Shown: one piece after another, positions 11,423 to 24,688 of the stretch
Position numbering within the stretch: position 1 is the stretch's first letter
Layout: each line of letters starts with the position of its first letter
NCBI RefSeq assembly: GCF_000711695.1
Contig: NW_013546974.1
Coordinates: 1-64,000, forward strand
Reading direction: 5' to 3'
Length of the DNA stretch: 64,000 nucleotides
Source of the DNA: Tilletiaria anomala UBC 951
Lineage: Eukaryota; Basidiomycota; Exobasidiomycetes; Georgefischeriales; Tilletiariaceae
Translations under genes and position numbers: made by a program
The notes under the pieces: model-generated
Told to the model about the DNA's origin: nothing
The model's database searches: none
The model's input: only the letters and a program-made list of their open reading frames with translations

Positions 11423-12821
11423 ATGAATGACCAGGCGGATCCCGCTCTTCAGTTCTTTCCGGATGGCAAGGTCGACTTGTACGGTGTTCTCGGCGTCGCT
11501 GCGGGCGCTTCGGCAGAAGAGCTTAAGAAAGCATACAGAAAGTGAGCCTGAAGAAGGAATGAAATGATCTCATGTTCTCTTTGCTGACATTTGCGTTGGT
11601 TCATCCACTCTCGACATGACGCTAGGCTAGCCCTACGTTTTCACCCGGACAAGGTGCTCTCCCTTTCGTCCTCCAGCAATGCTGCTGCTTCCTCCTCGAA
11701 CAGTGCGCCGACGACGGCCGAGGAAGCATCTAGAAAATTTCAGCAGCTCGGATTCGCATATGCCGTCTTGTCCAGTCCGGCCCGTCGCTCTCGGTACGAC
11801 CAGACGGGCAGGACAGACGAGAGCCTCTTTGCTGGCATGGGCGATGACGGGGCCTTTGACTGGAACGAGTACTTCAAGGAGATGTGGACCGGGCAAGTTT
11901 CTGGAAAGGCACTTGAAGAGTTCAAGAAGAAATACCAAGGTATGTATGGCCTTGGCGATGCCATTACCTATGGTCTTAAGGATGAAGACTTGGCACTAAC
12001 AACTCTTACACTGGCCCTCAGGCTCGGACGAAGAAAAAGCCGACTTGTACTCTGCCTATAACGATGCAGCTGGCTCACTGGAAGCAATTTTCACGCTCGT
12101 ACCATGCTCCGAGATCCTTTCGGACGAGGAGCGCTTCGTCAAGCTAGTCGAGGCAGCCATCAACGTGGGCGAACTGAAACGCCTGCCGAGTTGGGATGCG
12201 GAGGTGAAGGACAAGAAGAAGCGGAGAGCGCTGCGCGAGAAGGCTAGGAAGGAGGCTAGCGAAGCTGAGCGGTATGCGAGGGAGCTGGGCGTATGGGACG
12301 ACTTGTTCGGCAAGGGCGCCAAGGGCGGAGCGAATGGTAAAGGCGCCAAAGTCTCAGATGCGGATGCAGACGAGGATGAAGAGGGCGAGAGAGAAGGGCA
12401 TGAAGAGGGCGACGAGGATGGTGAGCAAGCTTCAAACCCGAAGACAAATTTGAAGGGCAAGAACAAGGCGAAAAGCAAAGGCAAGAATGCTAGTAGCCAA
12501 GCAAATGGCGCAGCTGAAGGAGACGACGGCATTGCAGGCCTAGCTGCGCTCATTCGCAACCGACAGGCATCGCGCCAGAATGGTCTGGACAACTTAATCG
12601 CCCGAATGGAAGCAGATGTGGCGCAAGGGAAGTCCGGCAAGCGTGGCAACAAGAAAGCGAGTTCGGACAGCGCAAAAGGGAGCAATAATGCGTTACCGAC
12701 GGATAAGGAGTTCGAGGCGCTGCAAAGCAAGATGTTTGGCAATAAGAACGGAAGCGAGGGCTCGAGTGGCCAGAAGAGAAAAGCGGCAGGCTCATCTGGC
12801 AGCAAGAAGAGGAGCAAATAG
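11423..12821 (+). CDS. J-domain co-chaperone, DNAJC9-like
   Basis: Starts at an ATG at 11423 (MNDQADPALQFF) and ends in TAG at 12819-12821. Exon 1 gives the first half of the J domain (LYGVLGVAAGASAEELKKAY). After an intron of about 90 bp, exon 2 gives the helix III region with the HPD motif (LALRFHPDKV), a Ser/Ala-rich insert, then FAYAVLSSPARRSRYDQTG. Past the J domain the pattern FDWNEYFKEMW, EEFKKKYQG, a second intron, SDEEKADLYSAY and EAAINVGELKRLPSWDAEVK follows DNAJC9, which binds H3-H4 and recruits Hsp70 to it. The C-terminus is acidic (DADADEDEEGER) and then Lys-rich (GSKKRSK), fitting a nuclear histone-handling protein. Length near 400 residues is longer than human DNAJC9 because of the Ser insert and tail. 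J-domain identity is certain; the DNAJC9 subfamily is likely. Confidence 0.88.
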
Positions 12822-12933
12822 CAGCCGTTTCAGCGATCGAGCACTCAGGCTTGGAGACGAGGGACAAAGTTAAATTACAACTGCATATCTAGTTAGCCAT
12901 TCTTGTACAAATACACACATTCATCATTCGTCC

Positions 12934-14044
12934 TCAGTTGAGATCGAGATCGAATGCATCAGCCTCCTCAGCCTCCTGCATTGCCCTTGCTTCCTCGGCG
13001 CGCCGCTTCGCCTCCTCGAGCATTTCCTCTGTCGGCAAGCCAGCCAACGCTGTCGCCGCACCCTCCTCACTGCCCTCGCCAGCTTGCGGCCCAAGCGCGG
13101 TCGCAGCAGGTACAGGCGCGAATGTCACGCCCTGTCCGACGGCCAGCGCGCCCAGTGTACCACGTCTCATCATTCCTTCGTCGGGGAACGGAAGCTTTTC
13201 GGGCATGCCAGGCATCTTGGGGTCATAGAATGCCATGGGTGGACGTTTCTCGCTGCCTGTCCCTTCCTTTGCGACGTTCGGCTTTGTCTCCTTGCCTTCA
13301 ACGCCCTGGTGTGCTTTCGTGTCCGCTTCGGCTTCGTTTTCAGTGCTCAGAGCCATTTGCGTCGGCAGTTTGAAGCCTGGCGGCGCGGATGTGATGGATG
13401 ATAATCGGCTTGCATAGGACAGCACGTCTTCAAAGGATAGTGGGTCTATGGATGATGCATGCATCAGTCACCCTTGTCAGCAGCGCGTCCCTATTTCGTG
13501 CAGCACGTGCTACAGATGCATACGTACGCTTCTCTGCTTTGTTGACCGCCCTGGTCTTCATCTCGCTGTTCTTGACGATCCAGTCCAGTTCGCCCTTGAT
13601 CCTCGCCAGTTCACCTATCGCAGCTTTCGTCCTCTCCTCGCGGAGCCGCAGCCCGTCTCGTAGCGCTTCGATGCGCGCAGCGTTCGCAGCATGCTGTCGC
13701 GCAAGCCGCAAGTGTCCTTGAGCCTGTACGTCGAGTGAAGCGAGCGAGCGGAGCGTCTGTACCACGATCACTGGGGGGGTGTTGTAGCCGCTCTCTGACG
13801 GTGCTGAGGTGTGCTGCTTGTTTCCAGCCGCCGCCGCACCAAGACTGCTCAACCCGGCAATAGAGGCGATGCTGCTGGTGGATAGAGGCTGCTGATGCAG
13901 CATCTCGAGACGTGATAATAGCGTCTCTGTCAGGCTCGCAAAGTGGTCGAGATCGGACTGCAGCAACGATCGCATGGGAACGTCCTCCAAGTCGTGTCCA
14001 TGTGGACCGCCTGGATGTCTAGCAGGGGCGTTTGGAGCATTCAT
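12934..14044 (-). CDS. MED4: Mediator complex subunit 4
   Basis: MED4 belongs to the middle module of Mediator and links transcription factors to RNA polymerase II. The gene starts at an ATG at 14044-14042 and ends in a stop at 12936-12934, with one intron of about 75 bp near 13448-13525 (AEK then HPLSFEDVLSYASRL). The first exon is helical: SDLDHFASLTETLLSRLEML, then a coiled-coil-like stretch RIEALRDGLRLREERTKAAI. The second exon carries the family signature VLSYASRLSSITSAPPGF, then PPMAFYDPKMPGMPEKLPFP, which resembles the short conserved C-terminal motif of fungal MED4. The tail is acidic (EEADAFDLDLN). A Ser/Ala-rich disordered piece separates the helices. It is convergent with the J-protein gene (112 bp between stops). 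Confidence 0.88.
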
Positions 14045-14546
14045 CTTGGGCGCTCCACCACAAATGCATACACTATGGGCTTTGGATGCGAAGCGATTCC
14101 CGCATGAAGGGGAAGGTTGATGGAAAAGCGACAGCAGGGAGCAATGATTGTTTCAACTATTGCTTTCAGGGATATCACCGTCACCGCGCAGACCCCGGCG
14201 ACACGGGGCGGCTCTCGAAAGTTCTTGCGCAGAGATCCAAATGCAGATCTGTGCCTCTCGTGCGCTGCACTCACGGATTGACGTGATGACTGGGTGCAGC
14301 TGCTAGCCTGACGTTTGACTGTTCGCAAATGAGCAATGCGAACGAGAGTTGCTGCACTTCGAAAGATTTTCGCAGAAGCGCCGTGACACAATTCCAGAGC
14401 GGTTGCGGGAACTCTTGCGTCTTTCGCGGCTCACATTCACAAGCGCGATAAGCGAGTAATGACGAAAGAATACAAAATCCGATACCGGCGTGCCTATAGT
14501 ACATAATGCGCGGTTCAAGTATGCTGGGAAGCATGCGCAGCGCAGC
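14045..14546. other. Intergenic, upstream of MED4 and downstream of SSU72
   Basis: About 500 bp between the MED4 start and the SSU72 stop, both genes on the minus strand. No recognised coding sequence; expected to hold the MED4 promoter. Confidence 0.5.
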
Positions 14547-15562
14547 TCAGTAGTAGAGAACAGTGTGTAAGAGCGGATGTGAGTGTTTCTCGGCGTGAGT
14601 GTCCAAAATGCGTGCGATGTCTTCATCTACATCCGAAGATGCTTCGATCTAGAAAGGATTGCCAGCGACGTGTTCGAACGGGCATAGGAAATCTGTCTTT
14701 CAGCTGCTGTCCTGATTACAACAGACAAGAGCGCATAAATGGATGCTCACCGCTTTTGCTAGCTCAAGGATCGCCTTGGCTGCTATTAAAGCCTCCTCGT
14801 GATTGTCCTTGATTTCAACATTGATGACGTGAACGGCTCTATTGAGCTCACCATTGCGTGACAACAGGTCTGGTGGGAAGAGTTCCAGTCAGTTTCCATT
14901 GAGTAGCTTCGTACAGCGCATTGATCCATCCAAGCTGAACACTCACCTTCGCACACCGCATCGTAACACCGTTCTTCGCACGTGATCACAATGTCCGCCG
15001 TCTGTCGAAGCTCGTGCCACCTCTGTGGCGCCTTCTTGAGCCTCCTATTGCGGTCAATCATCGGCAATATGCCATTGGCATTGTATAGCTTGGGATCTTT
15101 CTTGAGCAGGTCCTGGTAGATGTACTCGTACTCTGTTCCAAAGCTGTAGCTGTTCGGGCGGTCGATGGCCGGCCCGGGAAGGCGAACCATGGAGCCGGTG
15201 CCTGCGCTGATGACGCGAAACTTGTTGTGATGCAGGACATTGTGTGCTTCCATCGATCTGTTCTGGTTGGATGCGCATACAACACAGAAAAGCGTGCTGG
15301 ACAGCCGCTCGATCTCTGAATTCGTGGCTCCAGCGGCCAGCATGCCCTTGTGCAGCGCGTTGGCCTTGGCTAGCAACGAAGGATCGTGCTGCCCGTTCCC
15401 ATTCCATCTGCCACCGCTGAGCGCCATCTGTCGCGGCGTCAGTGCCTTGGTTTGTCCATACTCCGGTTGGGCGGTCCCCTCGTACGATAGCCCCGGCAAT
15501 GCACCCTGTGGGAGCGGCGAAAGGGGCGCGTTGGAGGCGATGTGTGATGCCTGCGCTGACAT
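14547..15562 (-). CDS. SSU72: RNA polymerase II CTD phosphatase Ssu72
   Basis: Ssu72 removes phosphate from Ser5 (and Ser7) of the Pol II C-terminal repeat and acts in 3' end formation. It starts at an ATG at 15562-15560. Exon 1 has a 90-residue Gly/Ala/Pro-rich head, then the CX5R active site [16 protein letters not shown], followed by [28 protein letters not shown], and the catalytic Asp region [17 protein letters not shown]. Exon 2 gives [20 protein letters not shown] and AILELAKA. A third exon of about 100 nt, after an acceptor at TTCTAG, gives [20 protein letters not shown] and ends HTVLYY with TGA near 14547-14549. The short last exons are easily missed, but the family ending is unmistakable. 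The extended N-terminal head is unusual for Ssu72, which is normally about 190-210 residues. Confidence 0.93.
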
Positions 15563-17285
<1,723 letters not shown>

Positions 17286-19023
17286 AGAGGAGCGCGCGCA
17301 CGCACGGCATGATACCACCAACATCTTGCGTAACACAACACGTCACCGCATTGGCGTTGTAATTTCCGCTTCACACCGGCGCGCCGCCGAGTCATTGCTC
17401 TCCCTCTCTCGCCTCATCCACATACGTCCGCCCTCTTCCCATTCGAGCGGCATGCCTTCCTAGCAAGTCAGCCAGGTAGCACACAAGCAAGGATTCTCTC
17501 TCTAATAGCACTGCAGCACTTTTCAGACCTTGGCCCTGTAACAACATTCACATTCGTCACACCACCCTTGCATTGTCATCCTCTTTGGTAAAGCATATGA
17601 TGGGCTGTTTGTAGAAGTTGTGCGCTTGATAGGCAGCTGGCAACAAGCTACATGCCTGCTCGGTTCTAGTTCTGTTAACTATGCACACTTTTCACATGAG
17701 AACAAAGATCCAGCACACGAAATCCACACTAGGGGCGAAGGATGTCGTTCAAAGTGCAATCTGTCCGCACCGCAAGCCGCTAGTCAATGGTAGTGAGCTA
17801 GCCAGAAAGCCCGCGAGGGCGGCTCGTGGGGTGCAACTGAAAGCGGGTGGATCCTGTTGCATTCACGGGGTCCACAATGTTGCTCGAGTTGCCTCAATAG
17901 GTCATTGCTCAAAAATGTACGAGTCCATGCTTTGGACAAGGGTGCGCATATAGGCAGCATCTGACTTGGCTCTGTGGATAAAGTGGTTGCTTTGTGTGTT
18001 CATTCATTACGATCACAGTGCTGCTCTCGACTTGAGGCCATGCCTGGGACGTTGGAGAAAGGATGAGCTGATGCTGATGATGTGGATGTGCTACCCGATT
18101 TAACCCGGTGCGTGAATGGTGGCCGCCCGACCGACGATGAAAGCGTAGGGAGGCTGATTCGTGAGGTCCCTCCAGTGGAGTCTCTGCAGCGCATTTCCCC
18201 GCGCCCGCCCACCCGGTCTTGCGTGCCCGCTGCCTGTCTCTCCGTCCGTTGAAAGCATCCATCGAGATTACACAGTGAGGCTTTGGCCGAGGTCGTTAGC
18301 CGAAAGCATCTCCTGTATGCGATAACCATGAGCGGAATTCCTTTCTAACATCGACATCCATCTTCTTGTCCATGCTCATCCTTCTGTCTGGCAGCCAACG
18401 ATATTGGTTCAGAGTCGGTTGTCTGTTAAACGGGAGCTTCGCGCTTTGCATACAGTCTGTTCGAAAGCATCTTCGCCAACCCTACGTACGAGCACAGTCA
18501 CCACCCTCCTGGTTGCACTGTAAAGCTGCACTTTCATCAGTCACCTCGCGCAGCTTGCAGTTGCCGGATAATAAGAGCGCATATACAAAATGACAGCTGC
18601 CAGAGTCAACTCGATCCAAGGCCACATCAGCAGCAAAGGCAGCAGTGAGTGTAAAGAGCGTGAGATGAATGGGGGATGGCACACAGAACGGTAGTTGAGC
18701 ATGTCGGAACATCTCGGTCAGCTCTTGGGTGAGATTGGGGTGGGCAAAGGGTTTGTGCTGCTCGACGGATGTGGAGATCATGTGACGCGCCACTCTGCTG
18801 GCCAGGAGCCGCGGCTATTTGCTATCCACCATCTTCCTCTCCACCTCCCAGGTTCCCAGGTAGGAGTCACGGACCCCCCTTCCTGTTCCTGTCTCTATCA
18901 AGAAGTACCATTTTTAGATTGACTCGGCAGTTTCCTATTCGAAGTTTCTGCGAGCCATCTCTCGATCCCCATTTTCAAAGCACTGACAACCGCCCTGCGG
19001 CTTACTTTCCAACTCTTTTCACC
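17286..19023. other. Intergenic, 1.7 kb, no gene recognised
   Basis: Lies between the ubiquitin-AN1 stop and the aspartate aminotransferase start. Short open stretches occur (for example 18482-18793, minus), but none has family resemblance or clear codon bias. The right end, about 18830-19020, is CT-rich and likely the aminotransferase promoter and leader. Confidence 0.5.
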
Positions 19024-20365
19024 ATGCCATCTGCAGATGTTGCCCATGTCTGGGAGGCCGTGCCGCAGGCTCCAGCGGACCCCATCTTCCAGCTGACTGC
19101 GTCGTTCAGGGCGGACTCTTTCCCGCAAAAAGTAAATCTCGGCGTCGGCGCATACAGGGATGACAACGGGAAGCCATGGGTGCTGCCATCGATCAAAGCT
19201 GCCAAGAAGGTATTGTTGGAGGATGAGAGCATCGACCACGAATACCTCTCGATCACCGGTCTCAACGACTTCACCCTCTCTGCTGCCAAGCTCATCCTCG
19301 GCAAGGACAGCAAGGCGATCCTAGAGGGCCGAGTCTCCAGCGTGCAGACAATCTCAGGCACAGGCGCGAATCACCTCGGTGCCGTCTTCCTGAGCAAGTT
19401 CTACCGCTTCCCCGCCAAGAAGGAGATCTACCTCAGCAACCCAACCTGGGCGAACCACAAGGCAATCTTCAACCTTGCCGGAATCAACCCAACAGATTAC
19501 CCATACGTGCGTTCATGGCGACTGCTGCCGCCTTTCCCGTGGCAACACTGACCAATTCCTTCCCCTCTTGTGTTTGCCCCTCACGCAGTACAACCCACAA
19601 ACGATCGCACTCGACTTTGAGGGCTTTACAGGCTCGTTACAGAGTGCGCCAAACGGGTCCGCTTTCCTGCTGCATGCTTGCGCGCACAACCCGACCGGTG
19701 TGGACCCAACCAAGGAGCAGTGGTCCAAGATTGCCGACATCTTTGGGCAAAAGGGACACTTTGCCTTCTTCGACTGCGCCTACCAAGGCTTCGCGTCAGG
19801 AGACCTTGACGGCGACGCCTGGGCCGTGCGCCACTTTGTCGAGCGGCGCGACATTCCCGTGCTTGTGTGCCAGTCGTTCGCCAAGAATGCGGGCTTGTAC
19901 GGCGAGCGCATCGGTGCGCTACACGTTGTCAGCCCGACCAAGGAGCAGAACGCTGCCGTCTTCTCGCAGCTCAGCGTGATTCAGCGTGGCGAGATCTCAA
20001 ACCCGCCCGCGTTCGGCGCTCGCCTCGTCACGATGCTCCTCACCGACGAGCGGCTGTGGAAGCAGTGGCAGGAGGACGTCAAGACGATGAGCTACCGCAT
20101 CATTGACATGCGCAAGGCGCTCTATGCCGCGCTTAACGACAAGCTACACACACCGCCGCCGAAAGGCGCAAAGGACTGGAGCCACATCCTCAAGCAGATC
20201 GGCATGTTCACCTTCACTGGCCTCAACCCGGCGCAGTGCAAGAAGATGGTGGAGACGCACCACATCTACATGACCGGCAATGGCCGCATCTCCATGGCTG
20301 GCATTTCGTCCAAGAACGTCGAGTACGTCGCGAAATCCATCGACGATGTCATTCGCACGCTCTGA
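19024..20365 (+). CDS. Aspartate aminotransferase (class I, PLP-dependent)
   Basis: Catalyses transfer of the amino group between aspartate and 2-oxoglutarate, feeding the malate-aspartate shuttle and amino-acid synthesis. The ATG at 19024 follows a C at -1 and opens MPSADVAHVWEAVPQAP, with no presequence, so the cytosolic isozyme is likely. The first exon covers KVNLGVGAYRDDNGKPWVLP and QTISGTGANHLGAVFL. One intron at about 19507-19588 (DYPY then YNPQTIALDF) is removed. The second exon has HACAHNPTGVDPT, FFDCAYQGFASGD, the PLP-Schiff-base lysine in SFAKNAGLYGERIG, and the substrate-carboxylate Arg near the C-terminus (GNGRISMAG). The length of about 420 residues is normal. TGA follows DDVIRTL. 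All catalytic residues seen are intact. Confidence 0.96.
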
Positions 20366-20521
20366 TGAGCAAGTTAGAGTAGACAGAGAGGCTTGCGTCC
20401 CCCCTTTTCCTACTGCTTCTCTCTGCTTTGTTGGTCAAGCCAGCTCATCTGCATGCCACCGTTCTGTATTATATCATACACGGTCAATTCTGTCGAATGA
20501 GCCCTAGCAAATCGCACGCAG

Positions 20522-21827
20522 CTACCCCTCGTCATCCATCTCTTCACCATCATCTTCATCCTCTTCGTTGTCATCGTCCGCCTGGTTTTCCATGGCGCGC
20601 GAGGTGCGGCTGGACGCGTGGCGAGCGCCAGCGCGTTTCCTCTTTGGCGCGCCGCCATTCTTCTGTGTCTGGAGAAGCTGCGAAGGCAACTCGTCCATCT
20701 CCTCATCGTCTTCGCTCTGCCCTTCGCTGCCATCTTCCTCATCATCGTCATACTGATCTTCCTCGTCTTCCACGCGGCCGCCCGCTCCCTGCCCACCAGA
20801 CGACGAGTGCCCACTGCGGCGCGTCGACACGCGATCAATAGTGCGCTCCTCGTCGCCGATCTGCGTCGGGTTCCATGGCTTCTTACAGAAGGGGCAGTCC
20901 TTCTTGTTCCGCATCAGCAGTCCAACGCAGTAGCTGTGTACGTTGCAGTCACAGTCTTCTGTTGAACATTCCAGGCCCTGTGAGAGATAGTTGTGCGATG
21001 CGGAAGCTGCGGTGAGGGTCTGAGGCAAACAAGCAAGGAACCGCTTTCTTCGCTCTCAATCTTCATCCATGCCGGCAGGTACTCACAATGGTCAAGAGCT
21101 CCTGGCATTCTTTGCATTTGCGAGCATATGCTGGGAAACCCTCCTCCAAGTATGACCTGAGCTCGAGTAGTGATCGCTGCGTGAGCGTGTACCTGCCTCT
21201 GGGCGTCTTGCGGATCCAGCCGTGGAGGATGAGGTTGTTGAGCAGGTCTTGGCATGCCCGCTTACTCATTGGCGGCTCCACTTGACCGGCTTCGCGCAAT
21301 GCTGCTAGCGAATTGATGCAGTAAGTTGCGTTGGGGGCTGTGAAGATGAGTTCGATCTTTACTTGCAGGGATTCGTCCGTGAGCGACGCTATCTATGTCA
21401 AAGGGAGTAAGGAATTATAGCATACACACCAGACGCTTGATGTATTGTAGCTCGGGTTTGGAGTAGCTCGATGCAAGTTCTGCAGGTGCGTCCTGCTGCA
21501 GGTTAATCTGTCGGGTGAGGCAGAGTAGATAAGCTTGGACAGCTCCAAGGTCTCGCCGCGGCGTCGCAACTCGAGGGAGCTCACAATGCAAACCAGATCA
21601 ACGTTCGTGCTCTGGTCCTTTGTCTCGAGCACGTCGAATCCGAGCGTGTCCAACGATTCGGAAACGTCGGACAGAAAGTCTTTGAATCTCGCTCGGTCAA
21701 AGGGCGCGCCGCAGATGCTCGTCGCGGTCTTCCAGAGGGCGAGGGCGTGGTCGCGATGAAGGACGCGCTGGGTGAACATGGCCTGCACCCACGCACGACG
21801 TGCCATGTCGCTTGCGTCTTCGCCCAT
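20522..21827 (-). CDS. NSE1: SMC5/6 complex subunit Nse1 (RING-like ubiquitin ligase)
   Basis: Nse1 is the winged-helix/RING subunit of the SMC5-SMC6 DNA repair complex, partnering Nse3. It starts at an ATG at 21827-21825 and has about four introns. Joins give NVDLVCI then INLQQDAPAELASSYSKPEL, then YIKRL, IASLTDESLQVKIE, and the winged-helix part KRACQDLLNNLILHGWIRKT. The C-terminus has the variant RING: CKECQELLTI, then GLECSTEDCDCNVHSYC and CPFCKKPW, holding the Cys/His ligands. After that comes a disordered tail of about 110 residues, very acidic (DEEDQYDDDEEDGSEGQSED), with a basic patch PKRKRAGARH. The tail is unusual for the family, where Nse1 normally ends near the RING. Stop at 20524-20522. 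Confidence 0.88.
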
Positions 21828-22197
21828 CTTGCAAAGTTTAGAATCAATCAGAAGTGCAGTAGCTTCTGGAACGTGGCCTTACTTCTTGAGACCTTCCGTC
21901 TTGTCATCGAAGGCGGGCCCAAATAGGAAGAAGTCTCTCATGAGGAATGCCATACAGCCCAAATAGAGCGTAGAGATGGAGTACCAAATGTTTGGAAAAT
22001 GACGTGTGTTGTGGCCCCACGCGGCGTGACGTGACATAACGCGCTCTCTTTCTCGCTGGGAGAGACGAGAAAGAAGCGAAGGTACAGCGAATTCTCGGTT
22101 GCGTATGTATCCTCTTTTGTGTATGCATCAACCTCGCACTATGGGTGTGCCGCTACCCACACGTCCTGCAGACTGACCCCGCTTGCACGATGCCAAT
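21828..22197. promoter_or_regulatory. Divergent promoter region NSE1 / flavin reductase-like gene
   Basis: About 370 bp between diverging starts; no coding sequence recognised. Confidence 0.45.
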
Positions 22198-23184
22198 ATG
22201 GTCATAGCACCGACTGGTACCGTCCCGGTGTTGCAAGCAAGCAGCTCACTCATCGCAGCTAACGCTGTCGGCTCATCAACGCGTCATGGCATTACAAGAC
22301 TCCTCCGGCCCTCCTCCGCACCGCCATGGGCACATCAAGCAAGACCCAAAAGCGTAGCGAGGCTACTGAGTCGGAGCAAGGCTATAATCTCGCAAGAGAA
22401 TAGACTCAGCACGAGCTCAAGCGCAGCGCAGGAAAGACACAACCTGAGAGCTCATTCATCGACGGCACGCGCTGGTCTTGCCGAAGAGCTTCGAGAGGTG
22501 ATGCGAGCGTCTGCGCAACCGGTCGCGATCATTACCACGTACATGGCGCGAGATCCCTCCTCTGCAAGCGGAGCGGCTTCGCAAAGCAGACTTGTCCATG
22601 GCGCCACGCTTTCATCTTTCACATCCGTCTCGTTGGACCCGCCGCTTGTCACTTTCAGTTTACGAGTACCCAGCCGACTCGCAGACGCTCTCGTGGACAT
22701 ATCTTACTCCTTGCACGAGTTGAGCGCGTCAGACTCCGAGCAAGCTCACTTTGTCATCAATATTCTGAGCGAATCGCAAGAATCGATCGCGAAAGCATTT
22801 GCTACGCCAGGTCTGGAGCCGTATTCGACGGGCACGCGGGACGCAAGCAGCGAGACTGCACACCCATTAGACTTGCACGAGACACACCCGTCCCGCTTCG
22901 CGAGCGGGGTCCCTTTTCTGGCGGATGCAGTCGGCGCACTGGCTTGCAGGCTCGTTGGCGTATTGGACATGCGCCACGGTGTGAGTGAGGTCGCCTGGAC
23001 GCCCACAAAGCATATGAATGGGCCCGAGAAACTGCTCTTGCCTCGCGGGTCCGAAGGACACACGGGAAGCCTGTTATTCATTGCACATGTGTGTGGAATA
23101 GACAAGGTGCATGCTCGGGAAGATGATGAAAGAACGCGGCCAATGGTCTACTGGCAGCGCAATTTCGCAAGACTGAAAGGGTAG
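22198..23184 (+). CDS. Flavin reductase-like FMN-binding split-barrel protein, likely mitochondrial
   Basis: A single-exon gene from the ATG at 22198 to TAG at 23182-23184, about 328 residues. Residues 1-95 are Ser/Arg/Ala-rich with few acids (RLSTSSSAAQERHN), like a mitochondrial presequence with a disordered spacer. From about residue 96 comes the flavin reductase-like fold: LREVMRASAQPVAIITT, HGATLSSFTSVSLDPPLVTF (the FMN-phosphate binding stretch), then FVINILSESQESIAKAF, and a late GSLLFIAHVCGI. Such proteins use FMN for NAD(P)H-dependent flavin reduction or as oxygenase partners; the exact reaction is not visible. Fungal homologues often have this N-terminal extension. The upstream frame is open to 22183 but has no ATG. 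Confidence 0.82.
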   Translation: MVIAPTGTVPVLQASSSLIAANAVGSSTRHGITRLLRPSSAPPWAHQARPKSVARLLSRSKAIISQENRLSTSSSAAQERHNLRAHSSTARAGLAEELREVMRASAQPVAIITTYMARDPSSASGAASQSRLVHGATLSSFTSVSLDPPLVTFSLRVPSRLADALVDISYSLHELSASDSEQAHFVINILSESQESIAKAFATPGLEPYSTGTRDASSETAHPLDLHETHPSRFASGVPFLADAVGALACRLVGVLDMRHGVSEVAWTPTKHMNGPEKLLLPRGSEGHTGSLLFIAHVCGIDKVHAREDDERTRPMVYWQRNFARLKG

Positions 23185-23586
23185 CACCTTCTCCAGCCCG
23201 GCGTAGAGGCAATGATGGAATTGCTCTTTGCAAGTGTACATGTAATGAGATGCTAATTGCAGACATCAACTTATCATGGGTGAACGTCGTGTGCGACGCA
23301 AGCAGAGGTACGGATTCCGACTTCAGACGGAAAGTCTATGAGGAAGAGCCGAAGAGTTGAAGCATGACTTCTGACTTGTATGTACGCACGATCCGCCTGA
23401 CTGCTTGGAGCTGCTTCCGCTCTCCCTCGTGGCAATGACATTTTGAGTTGTGCAGGCACATTCTGGACTGCAACATGTTCCTGCTCTCTCACCTACCCTT
23501 CAGATTCGCAAGTGGAACACATCTTCAGCTTGTTGTTGCAGAACATTCTCACGAAGAAGAACAAGGCATCTTCCCGGACGAGCAAG
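23185..23586. other. Intergenic, upstream of the PDCD5 homologue
   Basis: About 400 bp; expected to hold the flavin reductase 3' UTR and the PDCD5 promoter. Nothing else recognised. Confidence 0.45.
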
Positions 23587-24304
23587 ATGGAAGACGCAGA
23601 TCTGCAAGCGATCCGGCAGGCCAGGTTGGCCGAGCTGAGGGGCGGCGGCGGAGGCGGCAGCGGCAGCGGTGAGTTTGGAACACATGCATCGTTGTGCGAC
23701 CACAGATACAGACTCATCACAAGTCCCTGCCTCGTGTTAACAGGAGGTCCCTCATCGTCCTTTCTCGATTCTCTCGGGGCAAGACCGCAAGGCGGACGGG
23801 TGGGCGGAGGAGCCGGAGGCGGTAGTGGTGGAGGCGGAGGTCCGTCGGACGAGCAGCTTGCGCAACAGGAAGAGATGATGCGTGAAATGCTCAGCAAGAT
23901 TTTGGATACCGATGCAAGGGAGCGATGTGAGCAGATATTTTGGACTTGATGCGCAGGAACCTCTCTTTCATGCTCAACTTACTACCTGGCGGCGTTGTCT
24001 TCAGTGTCACGGATAGCCCTCGTCAAGCCGCAAAAGTCACAAGCGATTACCGACCTGCTCTTACGCATGGCGCAGTCGGGGCAGCTACGGCAGCGTGTTA
24101 CGGAGGACCAGCTGATCGGTCTTCTAGACCAAGTTGATCAGTCGCAGAGCGGCGCAAATGAACCCAAGATCACGGTGAGTTAGGTGTGCCACCCAGACGT
24201 AAGTTTGTTCCGAGGTGTGACTGATACCTCGTCTGCTTTCCCACCCCAAGTTTACGCGCAAAAAGCAAATGGTAGCGGATGACGATGACGACTTCGACTT
24301 GTAA
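23587..24304 (+). CDS. PDCD5 family DNA-binding protein
   Basis: PDCD5 homologues are small helical nuclear/cytosolic proteins that bind prefoldin/TRiC and TIP60 in animals. Four exons are inferred from the ATG at 23587 to TAA at 24302-24304. They give MEDADLQAIRQARLAELRGG, then a Gly-rich insert, EQLAQQEEMMREMLSKILDT, ARERLSRIALVKPQKS (the family core) and QRVTEDQLIGLLDQVD. The final exon gives FTRKKQMVADDDDDFDL, a classic PDCD5 ending. Joins: intron at the GGGSGSG/GPSSSF boundary, at about 23929-23991, and at about 24175-24250. The Gly-rich insert of about 45 residues between helix 1 and the core is not usual in the family (normally 125-135 residues). Confidence 0.92.
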
Positions 24305-24688
24305 GCATGGCGTCAGGGCTCTGCTGGCGGCACCATTGCGTGCAATTGTAAGTTACGAAGTGAAGATGCTAGGCTACAAGCGGCTATGCAGAAGTTCTGG
24401 GTTCGTCGATGCTGAGAAGGGTCTGCTGAGAGCGACACAAGGGTCGTCAGCTCGCTGCGATCTTCAAGGCACCGAAAAGTTCTAGGAGGAAGGTTCAGAC
24501 GTTGTAGAATCATCATGCAGCCTCCACCAGAGCACCGCCGGCAAGCGGGCCCCTTTGACATGCCTCGAAAGACAAGGGTGAGGCCACGAACAGGCGCAAA
24601 TTACAAAAGTACCATCATGTATTCCTGGAAGGAATTGGAAAGCACGGGACGCGACAACTCACTGAGACGTAGAGAGGGGCTAGGAGAC
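24305..24688. other. Intergenic between convergent PDCD5 and DBP4 ends
   Basis: About 380 bp with no recognised gene; holds the convergent 3' ends. Confidence 0.45.

Noticed and set aside
18482-18793. 103-codon minus-strand frame between ubiquitin-AN1 and aspartate aminotransferase
   Set aside because: No family likeness and no splice or promoter support.
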